Source: Cyanobium usitatum str. Tous (GTDB lineage: Bacteria > Cyanobacteriota > Cyanobacteriia > PCC-6307 > Cyanobiaceae). Taken from it: a stretch of DNA of 64,000 bases. Position 1 is the first letter of the stretch. Each line of letters begins with the position of its first letter. This document shows, piece after piece, positions 20,733-30,373 of the stretch. The notes below the pieces were generated by a model. It saw only the letters and a program-made list of their open reading frames with translations, was not told where the DNA came from and made no database searches. The DNA lies in NCBI RefSeq assembly GCF_003011885.1, contig NZ_PXXO01000004.1, positions 124,001 through 188,000 on the forward strand. The letters run 5' to 3'. The position numbers were made by a program, and so were the translations under genes.

Positions 20733-23057
20733 ATGACCGTGACCGCCAGCAGCGGCAGCACCAGGGTTTCACCCCAGCGCTACGACACCCTGCCGCTCTC
20801 CAGCGTCCGTCAGGCGGAGCAACAGGATCGCTTCCCCGACGGCGGCGAGCTTGAAACCTTGGTGGCGTTTTTCCAGAGTGGCCAGCAGCGCTTAGAAGCT
20901 GCACGCCGCATCTCAGAAAACGCTGATTTCATCGTGGCCAAGGCGGCCAACCGGATCTTCTCCGGCGGCACGCCCCTCTCCTACCTAGATGCTCCCTTGA
21001 GCGTCGTCAGCGGTGGGTCCAGCGACGCCACCCCCTTGGCCGCTGACCAGGCCGCCTTCCAGCGTTCGGTGCAGACCTTCGCCCAGGGCACCGGCAACTC
21101 CGGCGGCAACCTGATCACTCGCTTGCTCGAAAGCTCAGGGGGCGACGCTGATGTAAGGGTTGTGCTGCCCACCGGCTTCAGCCCGATTGCCGTGGGCCGT
21201 TACGGCACCGATCGGATGCGCAAGTCGCTGCGCGACATGGGCTGGTTCCTCCGCTATGTGGGCTACGCCCTGGTGGCAGGAGACCCCAGCATCCTGGCCG
21301 TGAACACCCGCGGCCTGCGCGACATATTGGAGAAGGCCTGCTCCCTGGCGGCTACCAATGTGGCCCTGCAGGAAATGCGCGCCGCAGCCGCCGGCCTCTG
21401 CAAAGACAATCCCCAGGCCCGCGAGCTGGTGATCCAGTACTTCAACGTGCTGCTCGCCGAACTGCAGGTGGCCACACCAAGCACCCGGCAGCGCCTGGGC
21501 AGCCCTGAAAGTCAGGGCCTGCAACTGCCTGCCACCTATGCCCTAGCCGCAGACGGCAAGCAGCGCTTCATCATGCGGCCGCGCCTAAGTGGTGCCCAAA
21601 AGGCCGAGGTGATTCGGGCTGCCTACCGCCAGGTTTTTGAACGGGACATCGCCAAGGCCTACAGCCAGACGCCCTGCCCGGTTGAAGCCAGCCAGGTGCG
21701 CCAGGGCCAGCTTTCCATGCGGGAATTCATCCGTTCCCTCGGCCACAGCAAGGAATATCGCCAACAGTTTTTCGGCCGCTTCTCCAATAGCCGGGCGGTT
21801 GAGCTGGCCTTCCGCCACTTCCTCGGTCGCGGCATCAGCTCCCGTGAAGAATTCACCCGCTACTTCGACATCGTCAGCGTCCAAGGCCTGAATGGCCTAG
21901 TTGATTCCCTGATCAATACCCTTGAATACGCGCGGGTGTTCGGCGAGGAAACCGTGCCCTATCTGCGGGATCTCGGTGAAGAAGCCCAGGAGAGTGCCGG
22001 CTGGGGATCAAACCGCAAGCTATTCCGCTTCAGCGCTCCTTTTGAAGGCGCACCCCAATACGTCACCCTCTACGCGTCCTATCGCCAACCCTTCGCCGAT
22101 CAGCACGTCTACGGCGGCGGCAACGATCCCCTGGCCCTCAACTTCGGCGCGATTTTCCCTTCCGGCACCGCCTCAGTGGCCACCCGGCCAGCGCCCTACG
22201 GCTACGACAGCCGCCGCATCCTGATCGGCAATGGCTTAGCCCAGCCTGGCCAGATGGACAGCGCCCAGTTCCGTAAGGCCCAGCCCCGCCGGGTGGGGCC
22301 CAAGGTTGTACGCCTACAGCAGATTGCTACCGGCGGCAGCTCCGTGCCCCGCCGCGGCGGCCAACCCAGCATCCGTGGCACTGAAGCCAGCACCCAGGCC
22401 GTTATTAATGCGGTCTATGTGCAAGTTTTAGGCACTGCTGGCTATGCCGGAGAGCGCAATAAGGTTGAGGAAATCAAGCTCGAGAACGGCGATATCAGCC
22501 TGCGGGAATTCATCCGCCAGGTCGCCCGCTCCAAGGCCTTCCGCCGCCGTTATTGGAGCGGCCTTTACATCACCAAGGCCATCGAGGTTATACATCGCCG
22601 GCTGCTAGGTCGCCCAACCTTCGGGCGATGGGAAATTGACGCCTACTTCGATACCGCTGCTCGCACCGGCTTCTACGGCGTCGTCGATGGGATCCTGAAC
22701 AGCGTCGAATACAACGAAACCTACGGTGAAGATATAGTTCCCTACGAGCGATTTGTCACCGCTACTGATCGCAATGCTCGCAAGGTGCCCGGCCTCAACC
22801 GCCCCTTCGACGCCTCTGCATATGCAAATGAATTTACCCAGGGCAAACGTCCAAATGTGCCCGTTGACCAGACCATACGCACTACCGGAGATGTAACCAA
22901 TCGCAACCTGCCAGGGCGCCGGCAGATTGTCGTGGGGAGCTGGACAGCTCAGACCGTAGGGGGGGAAACCATGACGGCATCTCGGCCCGAAGACAACTTC
23001 ATCGCAGGGCCGGGCAGCATCCGCCAAGCACCTGCCCCAACTCGCCGCTGGAAGTAG
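20733..23057 (+). CDS. apcE: Phycobilisome core-membrane linker ApcE (Lcm), two-REP form
   Basis: ApcE organises the phycobilisome core and passes energy to the photosystems. The frame is open upstream, but the family N-terminus MTVTASSGS begins at 20733, giving 774 residues. Domains: a phycobiliprotein-like domain (about 15-240) interrupted by a PB-loop with the Gly/Ser-rich VSGGSS stretch; the probable phycocyanobilin site is Cys203 in LEKACSLAATN. Two linker REP domains follow, about 279-416 and 550-675, joined by an arm with an APQYVTLYASYRQP segment. Two REPs rather than three or four suggest a two-cylinder core (inference). Terminator follows at 23120. Confidence 0.97.
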   Translation: MTVTASSGSTRVSPQRYDTLPLSSVRQAEQQDRFPDGGELETLVAFFQSGQQRLEAARRISENADFIVAKAANRIFSGGTPLSYLDAPLSVVSGGSSDATPLAADQAAFQRSVQTFAQGTGNSGGNLITRLLESSGGDADVRVVLPTGFSPIAVGRYGTDRMRKSLRDMGWFLRYVGYALVAGDPSILAVNTRGLRDILEKACSLAATNVALQEMRAAAAGLCKDNPQARELVIQYFNVLLAELQVATPSTRQRLGSPESQGLQLPATYALAADGKQRFIMRPRLSGAQKAEVIRAAYRQVFERDIAKAYSQTPCPVEASQVRQGQLSMREFIRSLGHSKEYRQQFFGRFSNSRAVELAFRHFLGRGISSREEFTRYFDIVSVQGLNGLVDSLINTLEYARVFGEETVPYLRDLGEEAQESAGWGSNRKLFRFSAPFEGAPQYVTLYASYRQPFADQHVYGGGNDPLALNFGAIFPSGTASVATRPAPYGYDSRRILIGNGLAQPGQMDSAQFRKAQPRRVGPKVVRLQQIATGGSSVPRRGGQPSIRGTEASTQAVINAVYVQVLGTAGYAGERNKVEEIKLENGDISLREFIRQVARSKAFRRRYWSGLYITKAIEVIHRRLLGRPTFGRWEIDAYFDTAARTGFYGVVDGILNSVEYNETYGEDIVPYERFVTATDRNARKVPGLNRPFDASAYANEFTQGKRPNVPVDQTIRTTGDVTNRNLPGRRQIVVGSWTAQTVGGETMTASRPEDNFIAGPGSIRQAPAPTRRWK

Positions 23058-23119
23058 GCCCTTAGGTCCAGCAACGCCTCAACCCCATGCCACCCCTGCG
23101 CGCTGCTTCAGCGAATTCG

Positions 23120-23150
23120 AGCCTCCCGGAGACACTTCGGGGGCTTTTTT
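23120..23150 (+). terminator. Rho-independent terminator after apcE
   Basis: AGCC-T-CCCGGA (23120-23130) pairs with TTCGGGGGCT (23136-23145, including one G-T pair and one bulged T) around a short loop, followed by a six-T run at 23145-23150. It lies 62 bases after the apcE stop and would separate apcE transcription from apcABC. Confidence 0.75.
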
Positions 23151-23447
23151 ATGATCAAGACAATAATTGTCGCAAAAGTTGAGCCGCAATCCGAAACAAG
23201 TGGAGCAATTAGCGAAGCAAAATGATGAATAATTGCTGCGCCAAGCCGCTATTACCAATAGCGCCCAAAGCCATTGCGCTGCAAGGGGTTTTTCAACCGC
23301 AAACGCCATGAAGAACTGTTACCGCCAGGGGGGCAGCGAGGGGCTTTGCCGCAGAATGATTTGGCGATCGGCGCAAGTCGATCCTTTCCCTTACCCACCG
23401 GATATCGGTCTCCGTCAAGGCGGCCGCTTGTTTCGAGGCAGAACTGC
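23151..23447 (+). promoter_or_regulatory. Structured leader and promoter region of apcABC
   Basis: About 300 bases lie between the apcE terminator and apcA with no convincing gene. They contain a 13-base palindrome GACAAT-A-ATTGTC (23159-23171), a perfect 8-bp inverted repeat AGCAATTA (23204-23211) / TAATTGCT (23230-23237) and a 7-bp hairpin CGCTATT-ACC-AATAGCG (23247-23263). The apcA frame is open back to 23274, but those residues are unlike allophycocyanin. A long untranslated leader with regulatory structure is inferred; no promoter boxes are certain. Confidence 0.5.
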
Positions 23448-23933
23448 ATGAGCATCGTCTCCAACTCGATCATCAACGCGGACGCGGAAGCCCGCTATCT
23501 CAGCCCTGGCGAACTCGACCAGATCAAGTCCTTCGTGGGCGCTGGTCAACGTCGTATCCGCGTCGCCCAGGTTCTCGGAGAAAGCCGCGAGCGCATCGTC
23601 AAGACCGCTGGTGGCGCCCTGTTCCAGCGGCGTCCCGACGTGATTTCCCCCGGCGGCAACGCCTACGGCGAGGAGATGACCGCTTCGTGTCTCCGCGACA
23701 TGGACTACTACCTGCGTTTGGTGACCTACGGGATCATCGCCGGCGATGTGACCCCCATCGAAGAGGTTGGCATCATCGGAGCAAAGGAGATGTATCGCTC
23801 CCTCGGCACTCCGCTCGATGCCATGGCTGAGTCCGTGCGGGAAATGAAGAACGCCGCCATGGGTCTACTCACCGGCTCTGACGCTGAAGAAGCCGGCTTC
23901 TACTTCGACTACGTCATTGGCGCCCTCTCCTGA
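23448..23933 (+). CDS. apcA: Allophycocyanin alpha subunit
   Basis: The 161-residue alpha subunit of allophycocyanin is a phycobilisome core pigment protein. It starts at ATG 23448 ([20 protein letters not shown]), the family N-terminus. The phycocyanobilin-binding cysteine is Cys81 in [13 protein letters not shown], and the globin-like helices have normal length. It is the first gene of apcABC, 42 bases before apcB, behind the structured leader. Confidence 0.98.
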   Translation: MSIVSNSIINADAEARYLSPGELDQIKSFVGAGQRRIRVAQVLGESRERIVKTAGGALFQRRPDVISPGGNAYGEEMTASCLRDMDYYLRLVTYGIIAGDVTPIEEVGIIGAKEMYRSLGTPLDAMAESVREMKNAAMGLLTGSDAEEAGFYFDYVIGALS

Positions 23934-23975
23934 GGCAGCGTTCTTTTACTACTCCCCGCCACCACAGCTGGATTC

Positions 23976-24464
23976 ATGCAAGACGCGATCACAAACGTCA
24001 TTAACCAAGCCGACGTTCAGGGCCTGTACCTGGACGACTCCGCCATGGGCCGCCTGGAGCAGTACTTCACCAGTGGTGAACTGCGCGTCCGCGCCGCTGC
24101 CACCATCAGCGCCAATGGTTCGGCGATCATCAGAGAGGCCGTAGCCAAGTCGCTGCTGTATTCGGATGTCACCCGTCCGGGCGGCAACATGTACACCACC
24201 CGTCGCTATGCAGCCTGCATCCGCGATCTGGACTACTACCTTCGTTACGCCACCTACGCCATGCTGGCTGGGGACACCTCCATCCTCGATGAGCGGGTAC
24301 TGAATGGTCTCAAGGAGACCTATAACTCCCTGGGTGTACCCATTGGTGCCACCGTGCAATCAATCCAGGCCATGAAGGAAACCACCGCTGCACTGGTGGG
24401 TCCTGATGCCGGTCGTGAAATGGCCGTCTATTTCGACTACATCTGCTCCGGCCTGGGCAACTGA
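23976..24464 (+). CDS. apcB: Allophycocyanin beta subunit
   Basis: The 162-residue beta subunit of allophycocyanin. The chromophore cysteine is Cys81 in [14 protein letters not shown], and Asn71 in RPGGNMY is the residue usually gamma-N-methylated in beta phycobiliproteins. The N-terminus [16 protein letters not shown] is standard; one extra residue at the C-terminus (SGLGN) makes it one longer than most. It is followed by apcC after 33 bases. Confidence 0.98.
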   Translation: MQDAITNVINQADVQGLYLDDSAMGRLEQYFTSGELRVRAAATISANGSAIIREAVAKSLLYSDVTRPGGNMYTTRRYAACIRDLDYYLRYATYAMLAGDTSILDERVLNGLKETYNSLGVPIGATVQSIQAMKETTAALVGPDAGREMAVYFDYICSGLGN

Positions 24465-24497
24465 TCCCTGCCATCGGCACACCCGAGGATCATCTCC

Positions 24498-24698
24498 ATG
24501 CGTCTGTTCAAGATCACGGCTTGCATTCCTTGCCCGGAAAAGAGCCGCTCCCAGCGTGAGCTTCAAAACACCTATTTCACCAAATGGGTGCCCTACGACA
24601 GCTGGTTCGCTGAGCAGCAGCGGATCATGAAACAGGGCGGCAAGATCCTCAAAGTAGAACTAGCCGCTGGGCGTCGCCAACAGAACGTGGGCAACTGA
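24498..24698 (+). CDS. apcC: Phycobilisome core linker ApcC (Lc 7.8)
   Basis: The 66-residue core linker caps allophycocyanin trimers and belongs to the CpcD/ApcC-like domain family. The sequence RLFKITACIPCPEKSRSQRE and the C-terminal ILKVELAAGRRQ are diagnostic. Normal length. It is the last gene of apcABC; a strong terminator begins 25 bases after its stop. Confidence 0.97.
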   Translation: MRLFKITACIPCPEKSRSQRELQNTYFTKWVPYDSWFAEQQRIMKQGGKILKVELAAGRRQQNVGN

Positions 24699-24723
24699 TA
24701 GTCAGTACCTTTCGTTTCTCCCC

Positions 24724-24749
24724 AAGCTCGGCAGATGCCGGGCTTTTTT
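24724..24749 (+). terminator. Rho-independent terminator of apcABC
   Basis: AAGCTCGGC (24724-24732) pairs with GCCGGGCTT (24737-24745) through nine pairs, one of them T-G, with an AGAT loop and a T run to 24749. This is a textbook intrinsic terminator 25 bases beyond apcC. Confidence 0.85.
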
Positions 24750-24847
24750 ATTGTTTGACTCTGGTTGCCAGGGGTCGACAACACCCCCCCGGGCACGGCT
24801 CAATGGGTTGACGATGGCCCTACCCCTGCCACTCCCCAATTCCAGCC

Positions 24848-26053
24848 TTGGCCCGCACCGCAACTCACACCCCCCACCGCGACGCAGTCAGCGGATCTCC
24901 AAAGGCTGGGGCGCTGCTGCCGTTGCCCTGGTCCCAATGGCCAGCAGAGGCCAGATTGCTTCTGGGCATGGTGGCGCTCTGGAGCGTGATCGGACTACTG
25001 GTGCTCACCTCCGCTAGTTGGTGGGTAGCTGAAAGGGAGATGGGTGACGGCGCCTTTTATCTCAAGCGCCAGTTGGTTTGGATGGCTGCCAGCTGGGGGC
25101 TGCTCTGGCTCGGCCTGCGCACCAGCCTGCGACGCTGGCTGCACCTGGCTCCGCTGGGGTTGTGGGTTGGGATCGTTCTGGTCGCAGCCACCCTGGTGAT
25201 GGGCAGCACTGTCAACGGCGCCAGTCGCTGGCTGGTGCTTGGACCGGTACAGCTGCAGCCATCGGAATTGGTCAAGCCTTTTGTGGTGTTGCAGGGCGCT
25301 GCCCTGTTTGCCCACTGGAAGCGCATCGGCAACGACCAGAAACTACTCTGGCTAGGGGCATTTGGGGCCCTGATCCTGCTGATCCTCAAGCAACCAAACC
25401 TCAGCACCGCCGCCCTATCAGGGCTGCTGCTCTGGCTGATGGCCCTGGCCGGGGGCCTTTCCCTGCCCATGCTGCTTGGCGCAGCCGGAGCGGGAGGGCT
25501 GCTTGGCAGCGCCAGCATCATGATCAACGAATACCAGCGTTTGCGAGTGGTGTCCTTCCTGGATCCCTGGCGGGATGCCCAGGGGGATGGCTACCAACTG
25601 GTGCAGAGCTTGATGGCGATCGGCTCAGGAGGCTTCCTAGGCGAGGGGTTTGGCCTTTCAACCCAGAAGCTGCAATACCTGCCGATCCAGAGCACCGATT
25701 TTATTTTTGCGGTGTTTGCTGAGGAATTTGGCTTCGTGGGCTCGCTGGTACTGCTGCTGTTTTTGCTGCTGTTTGGCTTTGTGGGCCTGAGGGTTGCCCT
25801 CAGCTGCCGCAGCAACCAGCAGCGCCTGATCGCCATTGGCTGCACCACCTTGCTGGTGGGCCAATCCATCCTCAATATCGCCGTAGCCAGCGGTGCCATG
25901 CCCACCACCGGCCTGCCACTGCCACTGATCAGCTATGGCGGCAACTCCTTGATGGCCAGCCTGCTTATATGCGGCCTACTGATCCGCTGCTCGCTGGAGG
26001 CAGGCGGTCTTGCCCCTACCCCCAGGCGCCGGCGCACCGCAGCTGCCCGATAG
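24848..26053 (+). CDS. ftsW: Cell division/elongation SEDS protein FtsW-like
   Basis: The 401-residue polytopic protein belongs to the FtsW/RodA/SpoVE (SEDS) family of peptidoglycan glycosyltransferases. Signatures are NGASRWLVLGPVQLQPSEL, the aspartate in LDPWRDAQGDGYQ and the C-terminal ISYGGNS. About ten membrane spans are visible from residue 35 on. The first available start is TTG at 24848, and the first ATG at 24968 would cut into the first helix, so the start is uncertain. FtsW rather than RodA is inferred from GPVQLQPSEL and from LPTTGLPLPLIS-like text near 25900. It precedes ccdA by nine bases. Confidence 0.87.
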   Translation: MARTATHTPHRDAVSGSPKAGALLPLPWSQWPAEARLLLGMVALWSVIGLLVLTSASWWVAEREMGDGAFYLKRQLVWMAASWGLLWLGLRTSLRRWLHLAPLGLWVGIVLVAATLVMGSTVNGASRWLVLGPVQLQPSELVKPFVVLQGAALFAHWKRIGNDQKLLWLGAFGALILLILKQPNLSTAALSGLLLWLMALAGGLSLPMLLGAAGAGGLLGSASIMINEYQRLRVVSFLDPWRDAQGDGYQLVQSLMAIGSGGFLGEGFGLSTQKLQYLPIQSTDFIFAVFAEEFGFVGSLVLLLFLLLFGFVGLRVALSCRSNQQRLIAIGCTTLLVGQSILNIAVASGAMPTTGLPLPLISYGGNSLMASLLICGLLIRCSLEAGGLAPTPRRRRTAAAR

Positions 26054-26062
26054 GCTGATTCC

Positions 26063-26800
26063 ATGATCAGTTTTGGGCCCCAACTGGCCGATTGGGCCCG
26101 CAGCAGCGAGACGCTGCTGCAGCACTCCCTGGCCAGCCCCACCCCCACCACCGTTGGGGTTGTCTTTGCTGGCGGCCTGCTCACGAGCCTGGGGCCCTGC
26201 TCCCTGTCGCTTTTGCCGGTCACCCTTGCCTATCTGGCTGGTTTTGGCGGCACGCCCGGCGTTAAGCCCAGCCAGGCTCCCTGGCAGCGCAGTCTCAGCT
26301 TTGCGGCCGGCATCGTGGCCTCCCTGGTGCTCCTGGGCCTGGTTAGCGGCCTACTGGGCCGGATCTACGGCCAAATCCCCGGGCTGATTCCGACGGTGGT
26401 GGCTGTGCTCGCCCTGCTGATGGGCCTAAATCTGCTGGGCCTGCTGAAGCTGCCCCTGCCCGCCGGACCCGATCCTGAAGTCTGGCGTCGCCGGGTGCCA
26501 GCCCCCCTAGCTCCTTTGGCAGCAGGGTTGGCTTTTGGATTGGCCGCAACCCCATGCACAACTCCAGTGCTGGCTGTGCTGCTGGCCTGGATGGCCCAGA
26601 ACGGCAAACCACTGGTCGGCATGTTGCTGCTCACCAGCTTTGGAGCGGGTCAGGTGGTGCCGCTGCTGCTGGCGGGCACGGCGGCCGCCAGCCTGCCGGG
26701 CTTGCTGAGCCTGAGGCGTCTGGGCCAATGGGTTCCACCGATCAGCGGCGTGGTGCTGGTGACCACCGGCGCCCTCACCCTTTTGGCCAACTGGCGATGA
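26063..26800 (+). CDS. ccdA: Cytochrome c biogenesis protein CcdA
   Basis: The 245-residue membrane protein carries reducing equivalents across the thylakoid or plasma membrane for cytochrome c maturation (System II). The paired redox cysteines lie in [14 protein letters not shown] (helix 1) and [14 protein letters not shown] (helix 4), and six hydrophobic spans are evident. Its stop overlaps the ccs1 start by four bases (ATGA). Together the genes supply the reduction and haem-ligation parts of the same pathway. Confidence 0.94.
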   Translation: MISFGPQLADWARSSETLLQHSLASPTPTTVGVVFAGGLLTSLGPCSLSLLPVTLAYLAGFGGTPGVKPSQAPWQRSLSFAAGIVASLVLLGLVSGLLGRIYGQIPGLIPTVVAVLALLMGLNLLGLLKLPLPAGPDPEVWRRRVPAPLAPLAAGLAFGLAATPCTTPVLAVLLAWMAQNGKPLVGMLLLTSFGAGQVVPLLLAGTAAASLPGLLSLRRLGQWVPPISGVVLVTTGALTLLANWR

Positions 26801-28095
26801 AAGCCTTGCTGCGGCTGGTGGGCTGGATTTCCGATCTGCGGGTAGCGATCGTGCTGCTGCTGGTGATTGCCGTCACCAGTGGCGTCGGCACGGCCATCCC
26901 CCAGCGGGAACCAGCTGACCTCTACCACCGGCTCTACGACCCCCAGCCCTGGCTCGGACTGCTGAACGGTGATGGGGTGCTGGCCCTCCAGCTCGACCAT
27001 GTGTATTCCAGTGGCTGGTTCCTGGGGCTGCTGGCCTGGCTGGCCCTAGCCCTGCTGCTGTGCAGCTGGCGCCGCCAGTGGCCCGCCCTGCAGGCAGCCC
27101 TGCGCTGGATCGACTACAGCACCCCCCGCCAGCTCAGCAAGCTGAGCGTGGCCGAAACCCTCAGCACCAACTCCCCCAAGGCGAGCCTCGATCAGCTGGC
27201 CGGACTGCTGCAGCGCCAGGGCTGGCAAATTCAGCGCCACGACGACCGCCTAGCCGCCCGCAAGGGGCTGCTGGGCCGGGTCGGGCCCCTGCTGGTGCAC
27301 GCCGGGATGGTGGTGCTGATGCTCGGAGCCGCCTGGGGGGCACTTGGAGGGCAACGGGCTGAGCAATACCTCGCACCCGGCCGCAGCCTGGAGCTGATGG
27401 ACAGCCGGGGCAGCAGCCAACTCACCCTCGCCCTCGACCACTTTTCAATCCAGCGCGATCCCGCCGGACGACCTGAGCAATTCACCTCCCAGTTGCGCAT
27501 TTTGGAGGGCGATGGCAGCGGCGGCAGCCTGCTGAAGCAGGCTGAGATCAGCGTTAACCATCCCCTGCGCTTCCAGGGGGTCACCCTTTATCAAGCTGAC
27601 TGGGCCCTGGCCACTATCAGCCTGCAACTGGGCAAAAGCCCCCTACTGGAGCTACCGCTACAGAGCTTTCCTCAACTAGGCGAACAGATTTGGGGAATCG
27701 TGCTGCCCACCCGTCCCGATGGCAGCGAGCCGGTGCTGCTCAGCTTGGGCAGCGAACAAGGGCCTGTGGAGATCTACGGCGCCGACGGAATCTCCTTAGC
27801 CCGCCTAGCCCCAGGCGGCGCAGCTGTGGAAGTGAAAGGGCTACCGATACGGGTTGAAAGCGTGCTCCCCGCCAGTGGCATCCTGCTGAAGCGTGATCCG
27901 GGGGTTCCACTGGTTTATGCAGGATTTGCGATCGCCCTAGCCGGCGGTGGTCTCAGCTTGCTTGCTACGCGTCAGCTTTGGGCCATCGCTGAGCAGCCGG
28001 CCGGCCAAGCGGGTCAGCTGCACGTTGCGGGCCTCTGCAACCGCAATCTCACCGGCTTCGCTGCCGAGCTGCCCCAGATGCTCGCCCAGCTCTAA
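26797..28095 (+). CDS. ccs1: Cytochrome c biogenesis protein Ccs1/ResB
   Basis: The 432-residue product is Ccs1 (ResB, CcsB), which with CcsA forms the System II haem lyase for cytochromes c6 and f. The frame is open upstream inside ccdA, but ATG 26797 gives the expected start, [20 protein letters not shown]. Features: two N-terminal spans around GVGTAIPQ, a third near residue 170 ([20 protein letters not shown]) with the conserved His, a large lumenal domain with [17 protein letters not shown], and a final span near 370. It meets queF tail to tail with a four-base overlap. Confidence 0.94.
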   Translation: MKALLRLVGWISDLRVAIVLLLVIAVTSGVGTAIPQREPADLYHRLYDPQPWLGLLNGDGVLALQLDHVYSSGWFLGLLAWLALALLLCSWRRQWPALQAALRWIDYSTPRQLSKLSVAETLSTNSPKASLDQLAGLLQRQGWQIQRHDDRLAARKGLLGRVGPLLVHAGMVVLMLGAAWGALGGQRAEQYLAPGRSLELMDSRGSSQLTLALDHFSIQRDPAGRPEQFTSQLRILEGDGSGGSLLKQAEISVNHPLRFQGVTLYQADWALATISLQLGKSPLLELPLQSFPQLGEQIWGIVLPTRPDGSEPVLLSLGSEQGPVEIYGADGISLARLAPGGAAVEVKGLPIRVESVLPASGILLKRDPGVPLVYAGFAIALAGGGLSLLATRQLWAIAEQPAGQAGQLHVAGLCNRNLTGFAAELPQMLAQL

Positions 28096-28517
28096 CAAGC
28101 CAGCCGCGTGCCATGGCTAACGCGCACCACGGTGTGAACGTTGCCGCGGGGGTGAAAGTCGGCCTCCAGCTGCATCCACTGGGGATCGGTGGCGGCAACC
28201 AGATCATCCAAAATGCGATTGGTCACCTCTTCATGGGAAATGGAGCGGTCGCGGTAGCTGTTGACGTAGAGCTTGATCGCCTTGAGCTCCACCACCCGGG
28301 GGCCGGGCTGGTAGATCAGGCGCAACACCGCAAAATCGGGGTACCCGGAAAATGGGCACTTACAGGTGAACTCCGGCAGCTCGATGGAAATCTCGTAGGC
28401 ACGGCCAAGCCTGGGATTATCAAAACAGATCAGCTCCGCTTCAGCGATGGCGCGCTCGCCATACATGGGCGTCTGGGTGAGGGAGGACTCGCTGGCAGAA
28501 GCGGGGCTGGAAGACAT
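28092..28517 (-). CDS. queF: NADPH-dependent preQ0 reductase QueF
   Basis: The 141-residue enzyme reduces 7-cyano-7-deazaguanine (preQ0) to preQ1 for queuosine synthesis. It is the short, unimodular QueF type. Catalytic Cys54 and Asp61 are in [13 protein letters not shown], the NADPH-binding element reads [15 protein letters not shown], and the C-terminal FHPRGN motif is intact. It diverges from glnB, with the NtcA site in the shared 186-base interval, and shows no riboswitch-like leader. Confidence 0.96.
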   Translation of the reverse strand: MSSSPASASESSLTQTPMYGERAIAEAELICFDNPRLGRAYEISIELPEFTCKCPFSGYPDFAVLRLIYQPGPRVVELKAIKLYVNSYRDRSISHEEVTNRILDDLVAATDPQWMQLEADFHPRGNVHTVVRVSHGTRLAC

Positions 28518-28596
28518 CGGAGCAAGGAAAAGGAGAGGGCCAGTGCCACTGGGTAATCTTAAGGAAAATGGCCGCAGCCAACGGCTGCCCGAGCCG

Positions 28597-28610
28597 GTAG
28601 CAATCGCTAC
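28597..28610 (+). promoter_or_regulatory. NtcA-binding site upstream of glnB
   Basis: GTAGCAATCGCTAC is a perfect match to the NtcA consensus GTA-N8-TAC. It ends 93 bases before the glnB ATG. A -10-like TAATGG starts 24 bases downstream (28635-28640), the spacing expected of an NtcA-activated promoter. NtcA control of glnB is known in cyanobacteria; occupancy here is inferred. A GCAGCC-AAC-GGCTGC hairpin sits just upstream (28574-28588). Confidence 0.8.
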
Positions 28611-28685
28611 GACGACCCCCGCAAAGCTCGGGCGTAATGGCTTTACTCCCTACCATCGGCAGGGATTTCCTGAGAGACTTCCTAA

Positions 28686-29042
<357 letters not shown>

Positions 29043-29064
29043 GCGCCAGCACCCCTTTTGATTT

Positions 29065-29979
29065 TTATTCCCTGGGAGTCAGCGTGCTGGCTACCAGGGT
29101 CTTTATTTGCTCTGGGCTGATTGGCGCAGGGCGGAATTTCGGGTCGCTTTGGGCTGATTCAACAAGCTGTTCAACAGGCTCAAAAACATCCTCTGCAACA
29201 TCCCCCATTCCGACCTGCCCATCGCAATCGGAGCGCCGCAGCCAGAGCAGGTATTCGTGGTTGCCGGCAGGTCCAGTGATTGGTGATGCCACCAGGCCGC
29301 AAGCCACCAAGCCCAGGCCAGAGGCCGCGGTGATCACCCCTTCGATGGCATCGCAGTGGGCAACCGGATCACGCACCACACCGCCCTTGCCCACCCGGCC
29401 CTTCCCCACCTCAAACTGGGGTTTAACAAGCAACAGCAGATCCACGGGTGCTTGGGGTTGCAGCAGCGCCAGCAGGGCAGGCAGCACCAAGGCCAGGGCA
29501 ATAAACGACACATCGGCCACCGCTAGATCGGGCCAGGGGTCTTCGGGGCCGTAAAGAGCATCCGGGGTGAGGTGACGCAGGTTGGTGCGCTCCTTGAGCA
29601 CTACTCGCGGATCACTGCGCAAGCTCCAGGCCGTCTGGCCGTAGCCCACATCAATTCCATAAATCCGGCAGGCCCCGTGCTGAAGCAGACAATCGCTGAA
29701 GCCACCAGTGGAGATGCCACCATCAAGGCAAACGCGCCCCTGCACGGCGATGGGGAAAGCCTCAAGGGCCCTGACTAGCTTTTCGCCACCCCTTGATACA
29801 TAGCGAGGAAGCTGCTGCACCAGCAGCTCGGCCTCCGGCAACACCTCGGTGCCTGGTTTATCGAGCACTTTGTCGCCGTGGCGCACCCGCCCGGCCCTAA
29901 TCAACAGTTGGGCCTGCTGACGACTAGCCGCCAGGCCGCGGGCCACGAGCTCCAAATCCAGTCGTTGCTTGCGAGCCAT
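29065..29979 (-). CDS. tlyA: TlyA-family rRNA 2'-O-methyltransferase / hemolysin-like
   Basis: The 304-residue product has an N-terminal S4 RNA-binding domain (about 1-65; RLDLELVARGLAASRQQAQ) and an FtsJ-like methyltransferase domain with CLDGGISTGGFSDCLLQHGA as the SAM site and KPQFEVGKG later. TlyA enzymes methylate 16S and 23S rRNA; which target applies here is not visible. The frame is open upstream to 30105, but MARKQRLDLELV at 29979 is the family start. The C-terminal 40 residues are non-conserved. Confidence 0.9.
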   Translation of the reverse strand: MARKQRLDLELVARGLAASRQQAQLLIRAGRVRHGDKVLDKPGTEVLPEAELLVQQLPRYVSRGGEKLVRALEAFPIAVQGRVCLDGGISTGGFSDCLLQHGACRIYGIDVGYGQTAWSLRSDPRVVLKERTNLRHLTPDALYGPEDPWPDLAVADVSFIALALVLPALLALLQPQAPVDLLLLVKPQFEVGKGRVGKGGVVRDPVAHCDAIEGVITAASGLGLVACGLVASPITGPAGNHEYLLWLRRSDCDGQVGMGDVAEDVFEPVEQLVESAQSDPKFRPAPISPEQIKTLVASTLTPRE

Positions 29980-30092
29980 GGCGCTCCACCTTTTGTGATC
30001 AAACCACAACGCAAACGGAACAGATTCCAAGCATCTCTGCCTCCGCACCAAAACCCGGCAGAGGATGGCGCCCAGAAGTTGATCCGGCACCG

Positions 30093-30305
30093 ATGGCCTC
30101 CTCAATCCGGACCGCGAATGCTGCAGCCAATGTGCTGGAACTGCTCTACCCCGGCAGCTTCGTCAAACTGCGCAATCAACCCTCCGACCTGCCCCCCTTC
30201 CAGCTGATCCAATGCCGCGGCGGTCGCTGCTGGGTGCGGCAGCAGGCCTGGGGAAGCCTGGTGCAGTGGGAGGTGGAGCACCAACGCCTGACTACCGCTG
30301 CCTAA
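30093..30305 (+). CDS. Small hypothetical protein upstream of purB
   Basis: The 70-residue frame encodes a small basic protein containing LYPGSFVKLRNQPSDLPPF and RGGRCWVRQQAWG. The density of aromatic and basic residues resembles a small beta-sheet domain of the kind seen in short picocyanobacterial conserved proteins. I recognise no named domain. It lies 68 bases before purB on the same strand and diverges from tlyA. Function unknown. Confidence 0.65.
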   Translation: MASSIRTANAAANVLELLYPGSFVKLRNQPSDLPPFQLIQCRGGRCWVRQQAWGSLVQWEVEHQRLTTAA

Positions 30306-30373
30306 GGAGGGCTGCCTGAGGGGTCAGCAGGGGCGCACCCATACATTGGTCTGGCAGTGAGCCAGGCGCGGCC

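Noticed and set aside
27928-27935. HIP1 octamer GCGATCGC as an over-represented repeat
   Set aside because: I noted only about four copies (27928, 31020, 40083, 49475), roughly what a G+C-rich sequence of this size gives by chance, so no enrichment is claimed.
28518-28596. preQ1 riboswitch ahead of queF, or glutamine aptamer ahead of glnB
   Set aside because: I find neither the preQ1 pseudoknot pattern in the short queF leader nor the conserved glutamine-aptamer core before glnB.
29045-29091. GCCAGCAC/GTGCTGGC inverted repeat between glnB and tlyA as a terminator
   Set aside because: The loop is over 30 bases, the right arm lies within the tlyA coding region and no T run follows the stem.
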